DNA of 64,000 nucleotides from Chryseobacterium sp. E1. GTDB taxonomy: Bacteria; Bacteroidota; Bacteroidia; Flavobacteriales; Weeksellaceae. Positions 51,035 through 61,078 of this stretch are shown in pieces; the first letter of the stretch is position 1, and each line of letters starts with the position of its first letter. The stretch lies in the NCBI GenBank assembly GCA_019203745.1, contig CP078104.1, positions 186,001-250,000 on the forward strand, written 5' to 3'. Both the position numbers and the translations under genes were made by a program. The notes under the pieces were generated by a model that worked only from the letters and a program-made list of their open reading frames with translations, was not told the DNA's origin and searched no databases.

Positions 51035-52211
51035 TTATTTTCCGTGTTGTAAAGAGTTTTTACAGATATCCACTTTAGAATTCTGTATATAGATCATAGA
51101 GAGAATAATTAACAGATAAAAGCCCAGCATCATTCTGTTGGTTAATGAAGGGAAAACTAAGAATCTCAGAAAAACAGTTCCATAAATAATTACAAAAAAC
51201 AAGACCTGAGCCTGATTTTTTCTAGTTTTCAAAGAAAAATTATTGGCAAGAAGGATGACTAAAAAAAAAGTAATAAAAGCGGAAAGTAGGAACCATTGAA
51301 CTCAAGCATGATCTTACTTTTTATATACTGCAGATAATCCGGAAAATAAAACGGATCAGGAGCAGATACGGGATAAAGCTGAACCTGTGTAAACTGATTC
51401 ATAAATAAGGTAGACCAGGAAATCCTGTTAAAATACTGTATCAGAAAGAAGCTGAGAAAAAGATAGGTATATGAAATGAACAAAGATCTTATATCAACCT
51501 GAAAGTTTTTTCTATAGATGTAAATGAAAACATACAGAAAAGAATAGAAAATAAAATATTCAGGCCGGGTCAGGATGCACAACATGCCAAAAATACAGGC
51601 GGAAAATATATTCTTTCTGACAGCAAATGCATAAAAGCTCAGCAACAGTAACAAACAGGATAAAGAGTCTGCTGATGCATGTCTGCTGGATTCAAGAAGA
51701 GGCTTGAATAATGAAAGCAAGACCGTTATGATGAAAGCCAGGGTATAATTCTTCAATGTCTTAATAAGAAAAACAAAAATCAGGATGAGAATCAGTGCAT
51801 AGGATACGATTGACATCATAAATGTAGAGGCAGAAGCACTGAAACCAAGCTTAAAAAATGACCAATTGACAAAATTGTAAAAAGGTTTTACCACAAAAAG
51901 CTGAAGCTCTTCTTCATAAGCTTTTGGATTTTCCGATAAGGTTTTATAATAGGTACTCTCCCCTTCGCTACTTCTTCCACCATAGAATCTACAGGATCAA
52001 ATCCAGCAAAATGGGGATTCTTCTCTCTCAATTCTGTATATACTTTCTGATGAATTTCCTCAATCTTCATCCCAGGATACTCCGTTTTATAGATCAGTCC
52101 CATATAAGCCTCCATATCAGTATTATAATATTGGTGGGTATACAGATAGTATAACATGATACCTATGTAAACTGAAAATATAAAAACAAGAATATTTTCC
52201 TTTTTTTTCAT
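51035..52211 (-). CDS. polytopic membrane protein, GT-C glycosyltransferase-like, frameshifted
   Basis: About 391 residues with breaks near 51895 and 51240. Eight or more hydrophobic segments. An acidic first loop (MEAYMGLIYKTEYPGM) after the first membrane segment and HASADSLSCLLLLLSFYAF later resemble membrane glycosyltransferases of the GT-C fold, which use lipid-linked sugars; a catalytic Asp in the first loop is possible but unproven. Neighbours also concern the envelope. Confidence 0.5.
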
Positions 52212-52308
52212 ACAGAAATATTATAAAAAAGATAAGAATACAAATGTAAAAAAACTATCTTTTTAAATCTGTATTCTTATAAAAACCTTTTATGCTAAGG
52301 AAATTCTA

Positions 52309-53237
52309 TCAAAGTTCAAACAACGCCGGCCTCTGGGTCACTTCATGATAACATACACTGTTTTCATCAAAGAAGTGATATACAAGGCTCTTTCTTGTTC
52401 TGTTTTTATCGATATGAGGTTCACCACCATGAAGAATATTGGCGTGCCAGATGAGTAAATCTCCTTTTTTAGCCTTAAAAACTTCTTTTTCAATCCTAAT
52501 TCCTTTACTTTATCTTCAAGAAATGCTTCATAGGCTCTGTAACTTTTCTTACCGATTTTAAAAGCGGTTCCTTCATTATCATAATCAGAATTCAGGAAGT
52601 AAGGCAATTTGTGGCTTTTAGGAATATAATGTAATGCACCATTGGTCTCATCCACATCTTCCAGTGCAATCCAGACTCCCAGTAATCCTCCTAAGGGATA
52701 AGTGGTCATATGAATACTGTCAGAATGGGTTTTCTGCTGGCTTCCGTTAATGAAATTGATACTTTGGAAAAGCTTGGACCGGCCATTCAGCAGAACAGAT
52801 AAAAAGTCTAACAATTCCTTATCACTTCCTATATTTTTATGATTTCCGAGTGATGGATAGCAAACATCAGCTTTCCTCCGTAAATAAACTTCAGTGTTCC
52901 ATCTTTCATCAGCTTATCAATTTCAGTATTGATCTGATCGGCAGTTTCGGGGTCAGAAAATTCCTCAGAATCATGTAGCCATTATCATCATACTGAAGGG
53001 CACTTTCCTTGTTTTCTTCAGATAATTTCTAAAAAAGGAGTTTCTGTAAGCTTTTTATGGTCTATCGTTCTTTCATTGGCCGGAAGATGAGCAAAATCTT
53101 TGCTTGAAATACTGGAAAAATAGCTCTTGTTGATTCCGTATTTTTTTATATAGTGGAATATTATGCTTCAACTTACTTTTCTTAAATAAGTTATACAGCA
53201 TATAGGATAGTTTATAATGGCGAATCTGTTGTAACAT
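52309..53237 (-). CDS. phytanoyl-CoA dioxygenase (PhyH) family protein, frameshifted
   Basis: About 310 residues; breaks near 53020, 52960, 52850 and 52490. Fe(II)/2-oxoglutarate oxygenase: the HxD pair in QQKTHSDSIHM near 52725, GALHYIPKSHKLPYF, then the distal His in WHANILHGGEPHIDKNRTR (restored by a one-base correction near 52490) which also supplies the 2OG-binding Arg. Hydroxylates an unknown small molecule or lipid. Adjacent to envelope genes. Confidence 0.75.
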
Positions 53238-53309
53238 AACTGTTTTGATAAGGTTGTATAAAGTTACGGATTATTACTTAATTAGAACTAATCTAAACAA
53301 AGCTTTTCA

Positions 53310-54224
53310 TTATAAGAACTGCTTACCTTTTACGGTAAGATAACCTAGTTTTTTTAAAAGATCCTTTTTGAATTTTCAATGATGGCATAAGGTCTCAGCT
53401 CCGGGCGAAATCCTCTGAAAAATTCTTCGATATTCGGGAGTTCTCCGCCTTCAAAATCAAAAATATGAGTTCCGATCATTTCTTTAATAACCTGGTCAAT
53501 CAATACCGAGGCTCCTGATAGTTTCACGTAATCTTTGTCATTAAAATTCCCCAAGAGCGCCACCGTCTTATCATCGGAATAGGTTGCAATAATATTTACA
53601 ATTTTCTTCTGATAATAAAAAGCGGTAAATCTAAGGTGGTTTAACTTATAAAAACTTTCAAAAATCCTCATAAACTCGGATAAATCATTATCCTTGTTCA
53701 ACCCTATTGTATTAGCTTCTACAAAAGCTTTTGCCTGATCATAGGAAATCGTTTTTACATCAGAATCTTTCATCACTTCATCGCTCAGCCTAAGTTTTCT
53801 TTTTCTTTTCGGAGAATATTTGGAGTAAACATTTTCATAAGAATCAGGATAAAGCAAAAAATTCTTTTTGGTTCTGATGGGTGTACGAAACTGATTCACA
53901 TCATTGAACGAATAAATCCTTATCATATAGTTCTTTTCCAGATATTCTAAAAAAGATTCGTTAAGATCAATATGATCCCTCTCTGAAAAAAATTCCCAAC
54001 TGCTGGCAAAGCTTTGGGTTGTGTACAATTTTCATCCCGTATTTTCTTACGTAAGGTACGGGCATTACTGCTTCATAGTCTTTATAAACCAGGAGCTCCC
54101 ACTGTTTGCAGGAAGTAATATCCAGAAATTCTCTGGAGGCACTATATTTTTTCTGCTCAGAATTTTCTAAACATCGGGTATATTTCACAAAATCAATTTC
54201 ATTGTATTTCAATCGTCTAATCAT
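53310..54224 (-). CDS. GNAT-fold acetyltransferase-like protein, frameshifted
   Basis: About 304 residues. N-terminal partial repeat of the fold (VYKDYEAVMPVPYVRKYGM), C-terminal GNAT-like core (FTAFYYQKKIVNIIATYSDD, KDYVKLSGASVLIDQVIKEM, FDFEGGELPNIEEFFRGF), similar to FemAB-like or lipid/peptidoglycan acyltransferases. Breaks near 53988 (T-run one long) and 53360 (T-run one short); the second correction adds a C-terminus ending at 53310. Overlaps radC by 8 bases. Confidence 0.6.
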
Positions 54225-54897
54225 AGTAATCTGAATCCGAGAAACTAAAGTAAGAATCCTGGGTAATAATAAGATGGTCCAAAAGCTGAATACTTAGTGT
54301 GTTGCCAGCCTCTTTTATTTTTTGTGTAATATTGAGATCTTCCCTGCTTGGTTTCAAACTGCCGGATGGGTGATTATGGGCAATGATAATCCCGGTTGAA
54401 AAATGATCCAAAGCTGTTTTAAATAAAACTCTTACATCTACCACAGACTGGCTTATTCCGCCCTGCGTCAGTTGTGAGATATGAATCACCTTATTACTGT
54501 TGTTCAGAAAAATAGCCCAGAATTCTTCAGTCCTTAAGTCTGAAAGCTGATTTTTGAGTAATATATAAGCATCATTACTGTTTCCTATTGTAGGTTTTTC
54601 CGGAATTTCCTGTCCTGATTTTCTTCTTCCTATTTCTAAGGCTGAAGTAATGGATATTGCTTTTACTTCACCAATTCCTTTGAACTTCATCAGATCTTTA
54701 ACGGAAAGAAGACTGAGATTATGCCAGCTGTTATCAACTGAGATTAAAATTTTTCTTGCCAGTTCCACTGCACTTTCTCCTCTGTTTCCACTTCCCATAA
54801 TGATTGCCAGCAATTCAGAATCAGAAAGAGAACCTTTACCTTTCTGTAAAAGTTTTTCTCTGGGTCTGTCATCTTCGGCAAGAAATTTTATAGTCAT
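54217..54897 (-). CDS. radC: DNA repair protein RadC, JAB/MPN-type
   Basis: 226 residues, intact. Helix-hairpin-helix region (LMKFKGIGEVKAISITSALEIG) followed by the JAB metalloprotease-like domain: FWAIFLNNSNKVIH, GGISQSVVDVRVLFKTAL and the metal motif HNHPSGSLKPSREDLNIT near residue 173. Biological role is still disputed despite the name; often found on genomic islands as well as in cores. Confidence 0.92.
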   Translation of the reverse strand: MTIKFLAEDDRPREKLLQKGKGSLSDSELLAIIMGSGNRGESAVELARKILISVDNSWHNLSLLSVKDLMKFKGIGEVKAISITSALEIGRRKSGQEIPEKPTIGNSNDAYILLKNQLSDLRTEEFWAIFLNNSNKVIHISQLTQGGISQSVVDVRVLFKTALDHFSTGIIIAHNHPSGSLKPSREDLNITQKIKEAGNTLSIQLLDHLIITQDSYFSFSDSDYYD

Positions 54898-54925
54898 GGA
54901 AAATAAAGATAATAGAGGTTAGGAA

Positions 54926-55504
54926 TTAATAAAATGCATACAAAATGATCGGCAGTCTGGATTGATCAATGTACTGTGCAGATTTTTTGAGAGCATTTAC
55001 CGAAAGCATGGGACAGCCTAAACTCAGGCAGGCCGGATTTTCAGATTCAGTATCAGGAACACATCCAAAGGAATGGAGAACAATAGCCCTTTGCATAGCA
55101 TTACTGTTGGTAGGATCCAGTCCTTTTAAACGATATGCCTTCCCAAATTGACCTATGTAGCTTTCTCCTATCGAATATTTTCCTAAAGAAGATTGATAAG
55201 AGCCTTCAACATTACTGAACTGTAAAGCTTCTGATTTTGGAATCACAGAACCTGAACCATGAGAAACGATTGCTTTGTGTATTATTTTATCATTTTTCAG
55301 ATCATAAATGAAATAGCGATATTTCCCTGAAGGAATTTTAAAATTAATAAACACAGCCAGCTCCTGATTGTACTCTTTCTCTTTGATATAGTCTTTAATC
55401 TCAGAAACTTTTGCTTTAGGCAGACCTAAAGTATTCAACTGCTGAGAATCAGCTTTTGAACAGGAAATTAAAAATAATAAAAGAAAAAGAAAAGGTTTCA
55501 TCAT
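54926..55504 (-). CDS. exported L,D-transpeptidase-like protein (YkuD_2)
   Basis: 192 residues, intact. Short signal with a lipobox-like LISC at residues 12-15. Family pattern: FINFKIPSGKYRYFIYDLKN, VSHGSGS, LHSFGCVP and SLGCPML near residue 165, where the Cys should be the nucleophile. Predicted to form or exchange peptidoglycan cross-links or anchor proteins to it. Lies between the ABC ATPase gene and radC. Confidence 0.8.
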   Translation of the reverse strand: MMKPFLFLLLFLISCSKADSQQLNTLGLPKAKVSEIKDYIKEKEYNQELAVFINFKIPSGKYRYFIYDLKNDKIIHKAIVSHGSGSVIPKSEALQFSNVEGSYQSSLGKYSIGESYIGQFGKAYRLKGLDPTNSNAMQRAIVLHSFGCVPDTESENPACLSLGCPMLSVNALKKSAQYIDQSRLPIILYAFY

Positions 55505-55515
55505 TGTGTGTTCTG

Positions 55516-56184
55516 TTATTCTATAATCATCCCATCTTTCATGACGAGCTTCCGGTCTGTAATTTCAGCTAAGTTCGGATTATGGGTTACAATCACAAAG
55601 GTTTGATTGTACTTGTCTCTCAGATCAAAAAATAACCTGTGGAGATCATCCGCATTTTTTGAATCCAGGTTTCCTGTTGGCTCATCTGCAAAGATGATTT
55701 TTGGTGAATTGATTAAAGCTCTTGCTACGGCCACCCTCTGAGCTTCTCCACCGGAAAGCTGATTGGGCTTATGATTCAGCCTCTGCTCTATTTTTAAGTC
55801 TTCAAACAAAGCGTAGGCCTTTTCTATAGCTTCTCTTTCATTGGCTCCTGCAATTCTCGTAGGAAGCAATACGTTTTCCAGAGCGGTAAACTCCGGAAGA
55901 AGCTGATGAAACTGAAATACAAAACCAATATTCTGATTTCTGAATTTTGATAGCTGTTTGTCATTCATATTAATAAATGATTCTCCTGCGATCGCAATTT
56001 CAGTATCATATTTACCGGAATGGGTAGGATGATCAAGTGTTCCCAGAATCTGCAGCAACGTAGATTTACCTGCTCCCGATTCTCCTACAATAGAAACAAC
56101 TTCTCCTGTTTTGATATGAATATCAACTCCTTTCAGTACTTCTAAATTTCCATAAGATTTATGGATATTTCTCGCTTTAATCAT
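55516..56184 (-). CDS. ABC transporter ATP-binding protein, LolD/MacB-like
   Basis: 222 residues, intact. Walker [10 protein letters not shown] near residue 35, Q-loop [15 protein letters not shown], signature [15 protein letters not shown], Walker [13 protein letters not shown] and H-loop VTHN. The sequence around the signature is closest to LolD-type ATPases that extract lipoproteins or to MacB exporters. No permease gene is adjacent; a 38-codon membrane peptide gene overlaps its start. Partner inferred elsewhere in the genome. Confidence 0.88.
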   Translation of the reverse strand: MIKARNIHKSYGNLEVLKGVDIHIKTGEVVSIVGESGAGKSTLLQILGTLDHPTHSGKYDTEIAIAGESFINMNDKQLSKFRNQNIGFVFQFHQLLPEFTALENVLLPTRIAGANEREAIEKAYALFEDLKIEQRLNHKPNQLSGGEAQRVAVARALINSPKIIFADEPTGNLDSKNADDLHRLFFDLRDKYNQTFVIVTHNPNLAEITDRKLVMKDGMIIE

Positions 56185-56297
56185 GATTCAAAAATACTAA
56201 TTTGATTTTGAATTCCATAAAGAACAACCATGATGATAATTCCAAAAAAATAACATGTAATAACCATAAAACCTTTCAGTATGAAAAGTTTTATCAT
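56181..56297 (-). CDS. 38-residue single-pass membrane peptide
   Basis: An ORF with a basic N-terminus and one long hydrophobic segment ([18 protein letters not shown]), ending NQISIFES. Its stop overlaps the ATP-binding protein's start as ATGA, a strong sign of coupled translation. Small membrane peptides of this type can modulate ABC transporters; no homologue known to me. Confidence 0.4.
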   Translation of the reverse strand: MIKLFILKGFMVITCYFFGIIIMVVLYGIQNQISIFES

Positions 56298-56431
56298 TTT
56301 CCAGGATCTCACGTTAAAAATTAATTCCAGTTCTTCATTTATGGTAAAACAGAAATGAGTTTAAGTATAGTTACTTTCCAGGTAAAGGAGGGTCATTTAT
56401 TTTTAGCAAAATCTATTTTACTATCCGGTAT

Positions 56432-56460
56432 ACAAAAAAGCCTCCCAATTTGGGAGGCTT
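56432..56460 (-). terminator. terminator of the pyruvate dehydrogenase genes
   Basis: AAGCCTCCCAA/TTGGGAGGCTT inverted repeat with a tight loop, followed on the minus strand by TTTTTTG, 20 bases past the E2 stop. Confidence 0.85.
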
Positions 56461-56480
56461 AGGTATTCTAAATTAGAAAA

Positions 56481-58076
56481 TTACAGTAACAATGTTAATG
56501 GATTTTCTAAATATGTTCTTAATGTCTGTAAGAATTGAGCACCTGTAGCACCGTCAACTACTCTGTGGTCACATGCCAATGAAAGTTTCATAGTGTTTCC
56601 TACTACAATCTGACCGTTCTTAACGATTGGTTTCTCAATGATTGCTCCTACTGAAAGGATGGCAGAGTTGGGTTGATTGATGATACTTGTAAAGGTCTCG
56701 ATTCCGAACATTCCCAGGTTAGAAATAGAGAATGTAGAACCTTCCATTTCATTCGCTTTAAGGCCTTTGCTCTTAGCTCTTGAAGCCATATCCTTAACAG
56801 ATGCGGAGATTTGAGTATAAGACATCTGATCAGTATTCTTCAATACAGGAACCACCAATCCGTCAGGAATAGCAACTGCTACACCAATATTGATGTTTCC
56901 TCTGTGGATGATCTTATCTCCCGCCCAGCTTGAATTTACCTGTGGGTGTTTTCTTAAAGCAATGGCAGTTGCTTTAATGATCATATCGTTGAATGAAATC
57001 TTCGTATCCGGAATAGAGTTGATCTCTTTTCTTGCTTCGATAGCCTTATCCATGTTGATCTCAACCATCAGATAATAGTGAGGAGCAGAGAATTTACTTT
57101 CAGAAAGACGTTTTGCAATGATGTTTCTTACCTGTGAGTTTGGAGTCTCTGTATCTTCTCCCTGAACGAAGTTTACTGCAACCTGGGCAGCAGCACTTGC
57201 AGCAGGAGCTGAAGCGGCTGGTTTAGCAGCAGGCTGATAGTTTTCGATATCTTTTTAACGATTCTTCCGTTTTCTCCGGAACCTTGAACGGCATTGATGT
57301 CAACTCCTTTATCCTGAGCCATTTTCTTAGCTAATGGAGAAATTGCCACTCTGTCAGAAGATGAAGTATTAGCAGCCGGGGAAGCTTTTTCTTCAGTTTT
57401 AGCTTCTGTTTTTGTTCAGCCGGTTTTTCTGATGCCGGAGCAGAAGCTTTAGGAGCTCCTACCGCTGAAACATCTGTTCCTTCAGGACCAATAATAGCCA
57501 ATACGGAATCAACCGGAGCAGCACCACCTTCTTCTACACCCTGCTTCAATAGTACTCCGTTGAATTCAGATTCGAAATCCTGTACTGCTTTATCTGTTTC
57601 GATCTCAGCAAGAAGGTCGCCTTCTTTTACTGTATCGCCCACATTTTTGTGCCATTTAGCCACCTTCCCTTCTGTCATTGTATCAGAAAGTCTTGGCATT
57701 GTAATCACTTCTACTCCTGCCGGAACTTCCGCTGAAGCAGTTTCCACAACTTCTGTTTTAGGCTGTTCTTCTGATTTTTTTCTTCAGAACCGGCACTGGG
57801 AGCAGCAGCTCCGCCTGTTAATCCTGAAATATCTTCTCCTTCATTACCGATAATTGCTAAAACAGAGTCTACAGCAGCGGCACTACCTTCTTCTACACCT
57901 ACGTATAAAAGAGTACCTTCTACTTCAGATTCGAAATCCTGAACTGCTTTGTCAGTTTCAATTTCAGCTAAAATATCTCCTTCCTTTACTTTATCTCCTA
58001 CTTTTTTATGCCATTTCGCCACTTTACCTTCCGTCATAGTGTCGGAAAGGCGGGGCATCGTAATTACTTCTGCCAT
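56481..58076 (-). CDS. pdhC: pyruvate dehydrogenase E2, dihydrolipoyl acetyltransferase, frameshifted
   Basis: About 531 residues. Two near-identical lipoyl domains (both starting VITMPRLSDTMTEGKVAKWH, lipoyl-Lys in ETDKAVQDFES) joined by Ala/Pro/Glu linkers, a peripheral-subunit-binding region near 57290-57400 (DRVAISPLAKKMAQ-like), then the catalytic domain with the DHRVVDGA motif near 56550. Breaks near 57775, 57410 and 57255 fall in T/A runs of the linkers. Transfers acetyl groups to CoA in the PDH complex; sits 107 bases after pdhA. Confidence 0.9.
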
Positions 58077-58183
58077 AATTTATTTTAATTTGAAAATTTA
58101 GCAATCTGAAAATTTGAAAATTAAAAAGGACATACTCTATCACATTTTCAAATTCTCAAACTGTCAAATTAACTCATTATCTT

Positions 58184-59184
58184 TTAGTTTTCTAATTTGT
58201 CTAAGAACGGATAATCTTCCTGAGCATATACATACTCATAGATTTTCTCAGCGTCCGGATATGGAGAGTTCTCCATGAATTCGATGCATTCTTCAACGAA
58301 GTCTCTTGACTTGTTGTCGATAGTTTCAATTCTGCTTCTGTAGCCCATCCGTTTTCAAGAATTCTGTGTTTTACCAATTCGATTGGATCATCATTCTTAT
58401 GAATTGCTACTTCTTCTTTAGATCTGTATGGTTCAGCATCAGACATTGAGTGACCTCTATAACGGTAAGTTCTTGCTTCAATGAATGTAGGCCCGTCTCC
58501 TCTTCTTGCTCTTTCAATAGCCTCGTAAGCTGCTTCAGCTACTTTTACAGGATCCATTGCATCTACAGCAAGGCAAGGCATTTCATATCCTAATCCTAAT
58601 TTATAGATATCTTCGTGGTTGGCTGTTCTTTTTACAGAAGTTCCCATTGCATATTGGTTGTTTTCTACCACAAATACTACAGGAAGTTTCCAGTTCATTG
58701 CCATGTTGAATGTTTCATGTAGTGAACCTTGTCTTGCAGCACCGTCTCCGAAGAAACAGATGTTTACTGCTTTTCTGTCGAAATATTTATCTGCAAAAGC
58801 AATACCTGCTCCTAAAGGAATTTGTCCTCCAACAATACCATGACCTCCGTAGAAACGGTGCTCTTTGCTGAAAATGTGCATAGATCCACCCATACCTCCG
58901 GATGTACCTGTAGCTTTACCACAAAGTTCAGCCATGATTCTCTTAGGATCTACTCCCATCGCCATTGGATGGATGTGGCATCTGTAAGCAGTGATCATAC
59001 TGTCTTTTGTAAGATCCATTGCATGTGTAAATCCGGCAGGGATTGCTTCCTGACCGTTATACAAATGTAAAAATCCTCTGATCTTTTGTTTTAGGTAAAG
59101 AGAACGGCATTTGTCTTCAAACCTTCTCCACATTGTCATATCTTCATACCACTTCAGGTATACCTCTTTAGAAAATTCTTTCAT
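58184..59184 (-). CDS. pdhA: pyruvate dehydrogenase E1 component, alpha subunit, frameshifted
   Basis: About 333 residues. Thiamin diphosphate motif GDGAARQGSLHETFNMAM to VVENNQ near residues 165-195, MGGSMHIFSKEHRFYGGHGIVG, and the phospho-loop-like YRYRGHSMSDAEPYR. One break near 58335 (A-run one short); corrected, it ends YPFLDKLEN at 58184. Decarboxylates pyruvate with the beta subunit, which is not in the window. Preceded by a -7 box at 59222. Confidence 0.92.
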
Positions 59185-59221
59185 GTGTTAGCTCTTGCTT
59201 TTTTATGATGAAATAGTTGAG

Positions 59222-59229
59222 CAAAATTA
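59222..59229 (-). promoter_or_regulatory. -7 promoter element of pdhA
   Basis: TAATTTTG on the minus strand matches TAnnTTTG, about 37 bases upstream of the pdhA ATG. Confidence 0.5.
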
Positions 59230-59358
59230 TGAAAAAACTTTGTTTTTATTGTATGCATAAGTAACTTTTCATTTTTTCTCTAAAATCTATTTGCAGGCGG
59301 AACGGATTATTCTTAATTTTCGACCCTTAGAAAGGCTCATGCGACAGCATTTTTACAG

Positions 59359-59472
59359 TTATTTTCTTATTACCGTATCTGAAAAATCATCCTGTATATG
59401 TAGCTTTCCGAAAACAATCAATGAAATAAGGCTACCATAAAACATTGCATTTTCCTTTCCGTCTCTATTCAT
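59359..59472 (-). CDS. candidate 37-residue small protein
   Basis: Intact ORF MNRDGKENAMFYGSLISLIV then FGKLHIQDDFSDTVIRK, with a short hydrophobic core. It begins 28 bases after the NIPSNAP stop on the same strand. May be real or part of the surrounding non-coding region. Confidence 0.3.
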   Translation of the reverse strand: MNRDGKENAMFYGSLISLIVFGKLHIQDDFSDTVIRK

Positions 59473-59500
59473 CTTTAATTATTGTTAACATACCTTTTGG

Positions 59501-59830
59501 TTATTTCAACAGCTTGTTTTGTGGTGAAAATTCCGTCAATTTCAACTTTCTGTCTTCGATATGTTAACAAAACCGCCATGCAATTTTGCCATTTCAGCTT
59601 TAATTTCTTTCCACTCCTTATCTGCCATAAATTTATCCCGCAGTTGTTTTCATTGTGTCTTCATCTTTCTACTCAAGGGAGATAGACAAATTCTGTTTTT
59701 TCATTGAATTCCGATTCCCAGATGCCAATATTATGAAAGCCGTATTTTTCCATGATCCTGAGTGCATGATCCCTGAACCGGTCCAGAAATACCTGTCTGT
59801 TTTAAAAGCAAGCACATTAAAATTATTTTA
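59501..59830 (-). CDS. NIPSNAP family protein, badly fragmented
   Basis: Joining three frames gives a recognisable NIPSNAP domain: RYFLDRFRDHALRIMEKYGF, IGIWESEFNEKTEFVYL, LRDKFMADKEWKEIKAEMA, KLHGGFVN and IEDRKLKLTEFSPQNKLLK at the end. At least four indels in 330 bases. The N-terminal part and start codon are not recoverable. NIPSNAP domains are ferredoxin-like dimers of unclear role in bacteria. An open frame on the opposite strand here is a shadow. Confidence 0.55.
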
Positions 59831-59900
59831 TGATCTGAAAATCACTAATACCAACAATGGTTTACGTAACCTACTTCACTTTTTTACAGCTTCATTTCAC

Positions 59901-59930
59901 TTGTTTTCTGGTCTTATAGTATTATATTTG
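59901..59930 (+). promoter_or_regulatory. promoter of the PAP2 phosphatase gene
   Basis: TTG (59901-59903), a 19-base spacer and TATATTTG (59923-59930), an exact Bacteroidota promoter 16 bases before the ATG at 59947. Confidence 0.65.
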
Positions 59931-59946
59931 ATGCTTAAACCTGAAT

Positions 59947-60549
59947 ATGGAAGAAACACCGTCTCCACTGCTGCTCAGAATATCAAAAGTCATTTCTGAT
60001 TTTTTTAATCCCCTGACTTCATTGATTATATTTTTCATCTATATGAGTGTCAGAGAATACTCCCTTAAGGAATCACTCCTCTATTTCGTTCCTGTATTAT
60101 TAATGATCATTGTCCCTGTAGTCATATGGCTGATCTGGAATGTAAAAACAGGAAGATATACCAATATGGATGTCTCTAACAGGGTTCAGCGCAAAACACT
60201 GTACATATTCATTGCGGCCTGTGTAGTGACCTATCTTATTTTTAATTATGTCAGAAACGGGTATATTGATCTTGTGATGCTGTTTATTTTAATACTGCTT
60301 TTCACTCTTCAGATCAGTAACTTTTTTATTAAAAGTTCAATGCATACGGCGTTCAATATATTTGTAGCCGCATTATTTTTCACATTAGACTGGAAGATGG
60401 GCCTTATATGGCTGAGCATTGCCATCCTGGTCGGAATTACCCGGGTTATCTTAAAAAGACACACCGTAAAAGAGGTATTTATGGGAGCCGGAATAGCTTT
60501 TATGGTATCTTTTCTTTATCTTTATTGCAATATTCAATTTCAACATTAG
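59947..60549 (+). CDS. PAP2 superfamily membrane phosphatase
   Basis: 200 residues, intact, with about six membrane segments. Phosphatase motif 2 appears as SSMHTAF near residue 130 and motif 3 as RVILKRHTVKEVF near residue 172 (R-x5-H). Motif 1 is weak, as in several Bacteroidota members. Acts on lipid phosphates such as undecaprenyl pyrophosphate or phosphatidate; substrate unknown. Confidence 0.75.
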   Translation: MEETPSPLLLRISKVISDFFNPLTSLIIFFIYMSVREYSLKESLLYFVPVLLMIIVPVVIWLIWNVKTGRYTNMDVSNRVQRKTLYIFIAACVVTYLIFNYVRNGYIDLVMLFILILLFTLQISNFFIKSSMHTAFNIFVAALFFTLDWKMGLIWLSIAILVGITRVILKRHTVKEVFMGAGIAFMVSFLYLYCNIQFQH

Positions 60550-60557
60550 AACTCTAT

Positions 60558-61078
60558 ATGAAAATTAATCATCTTACTTCCGCAGAGGAAAACTTTATGA
60601 AGCTGTTTTGGAAAATGGAATCTTTCTATCTGAAGGACGTTATGGAGCAGCATCCCGAACCCAAACCCCACCAGAATACGGTATCTACCTATCTGAAAAT
60701 ACTGGTTGAAAAGGGATATCTGTCTACTGTAAAAGAAGGGAGAATATTCAAATACACCGTACTTGTTCCTTTGGAAGAATATAAAAATTTCTGCTGAAAG
60801 AACTTTCCCACAATTTCTTTAATGATTCTGGTAAAGAGATTCTGGACTTTTTATTCATTGAGAAATTAATATCCCAAAACGACCTTACCGGATATTTTGA
60901 TCTTAAGATCGAGATGAAACCAACAAAAGCAGAAGAACCTGCGTTCGAATATGCCAATGAGGTACTGAGTCCTAAAAAAGAGAAAAAACAAAAGGAAAGG
61001 AAAAGGAAAAAGACAAGGAGAAAAAAAAAAAAAAAAAGAAAAAAGATTCATAGGAATTACCCCAACACCAAATCATGA
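60558..61078 (+). CDS. BlaI/MecI/CopY family transcriptional regulator, frameshifted
   Basis: About 174 residues. N-terminal winged helix (LTSAEENFMKLFWKMESFY, HQNTVSTYLKILVEKGYLS, GRIFKYTVLVPLEEYKNF) as in the BlaI family; one break near 60795 (C-run one short). The C-terminus is an extreme run of Lys/Arg (about 25 basic residues near 60975-61045) encoded by an A/G-rich stretch including 17 consecutive A. Family members usually pair with a BlaR/MecR peptidase, absent here. Stop overlaps the next start as ATGA. Confidence 0.75.

Noticed and set aside
59655..59999. Plus-strand 114-codon open frame
   Set aside because: It is antisense to the fragmented NIPSNAP gene and overlaps the PAP2 gene; composition is not protein-like.
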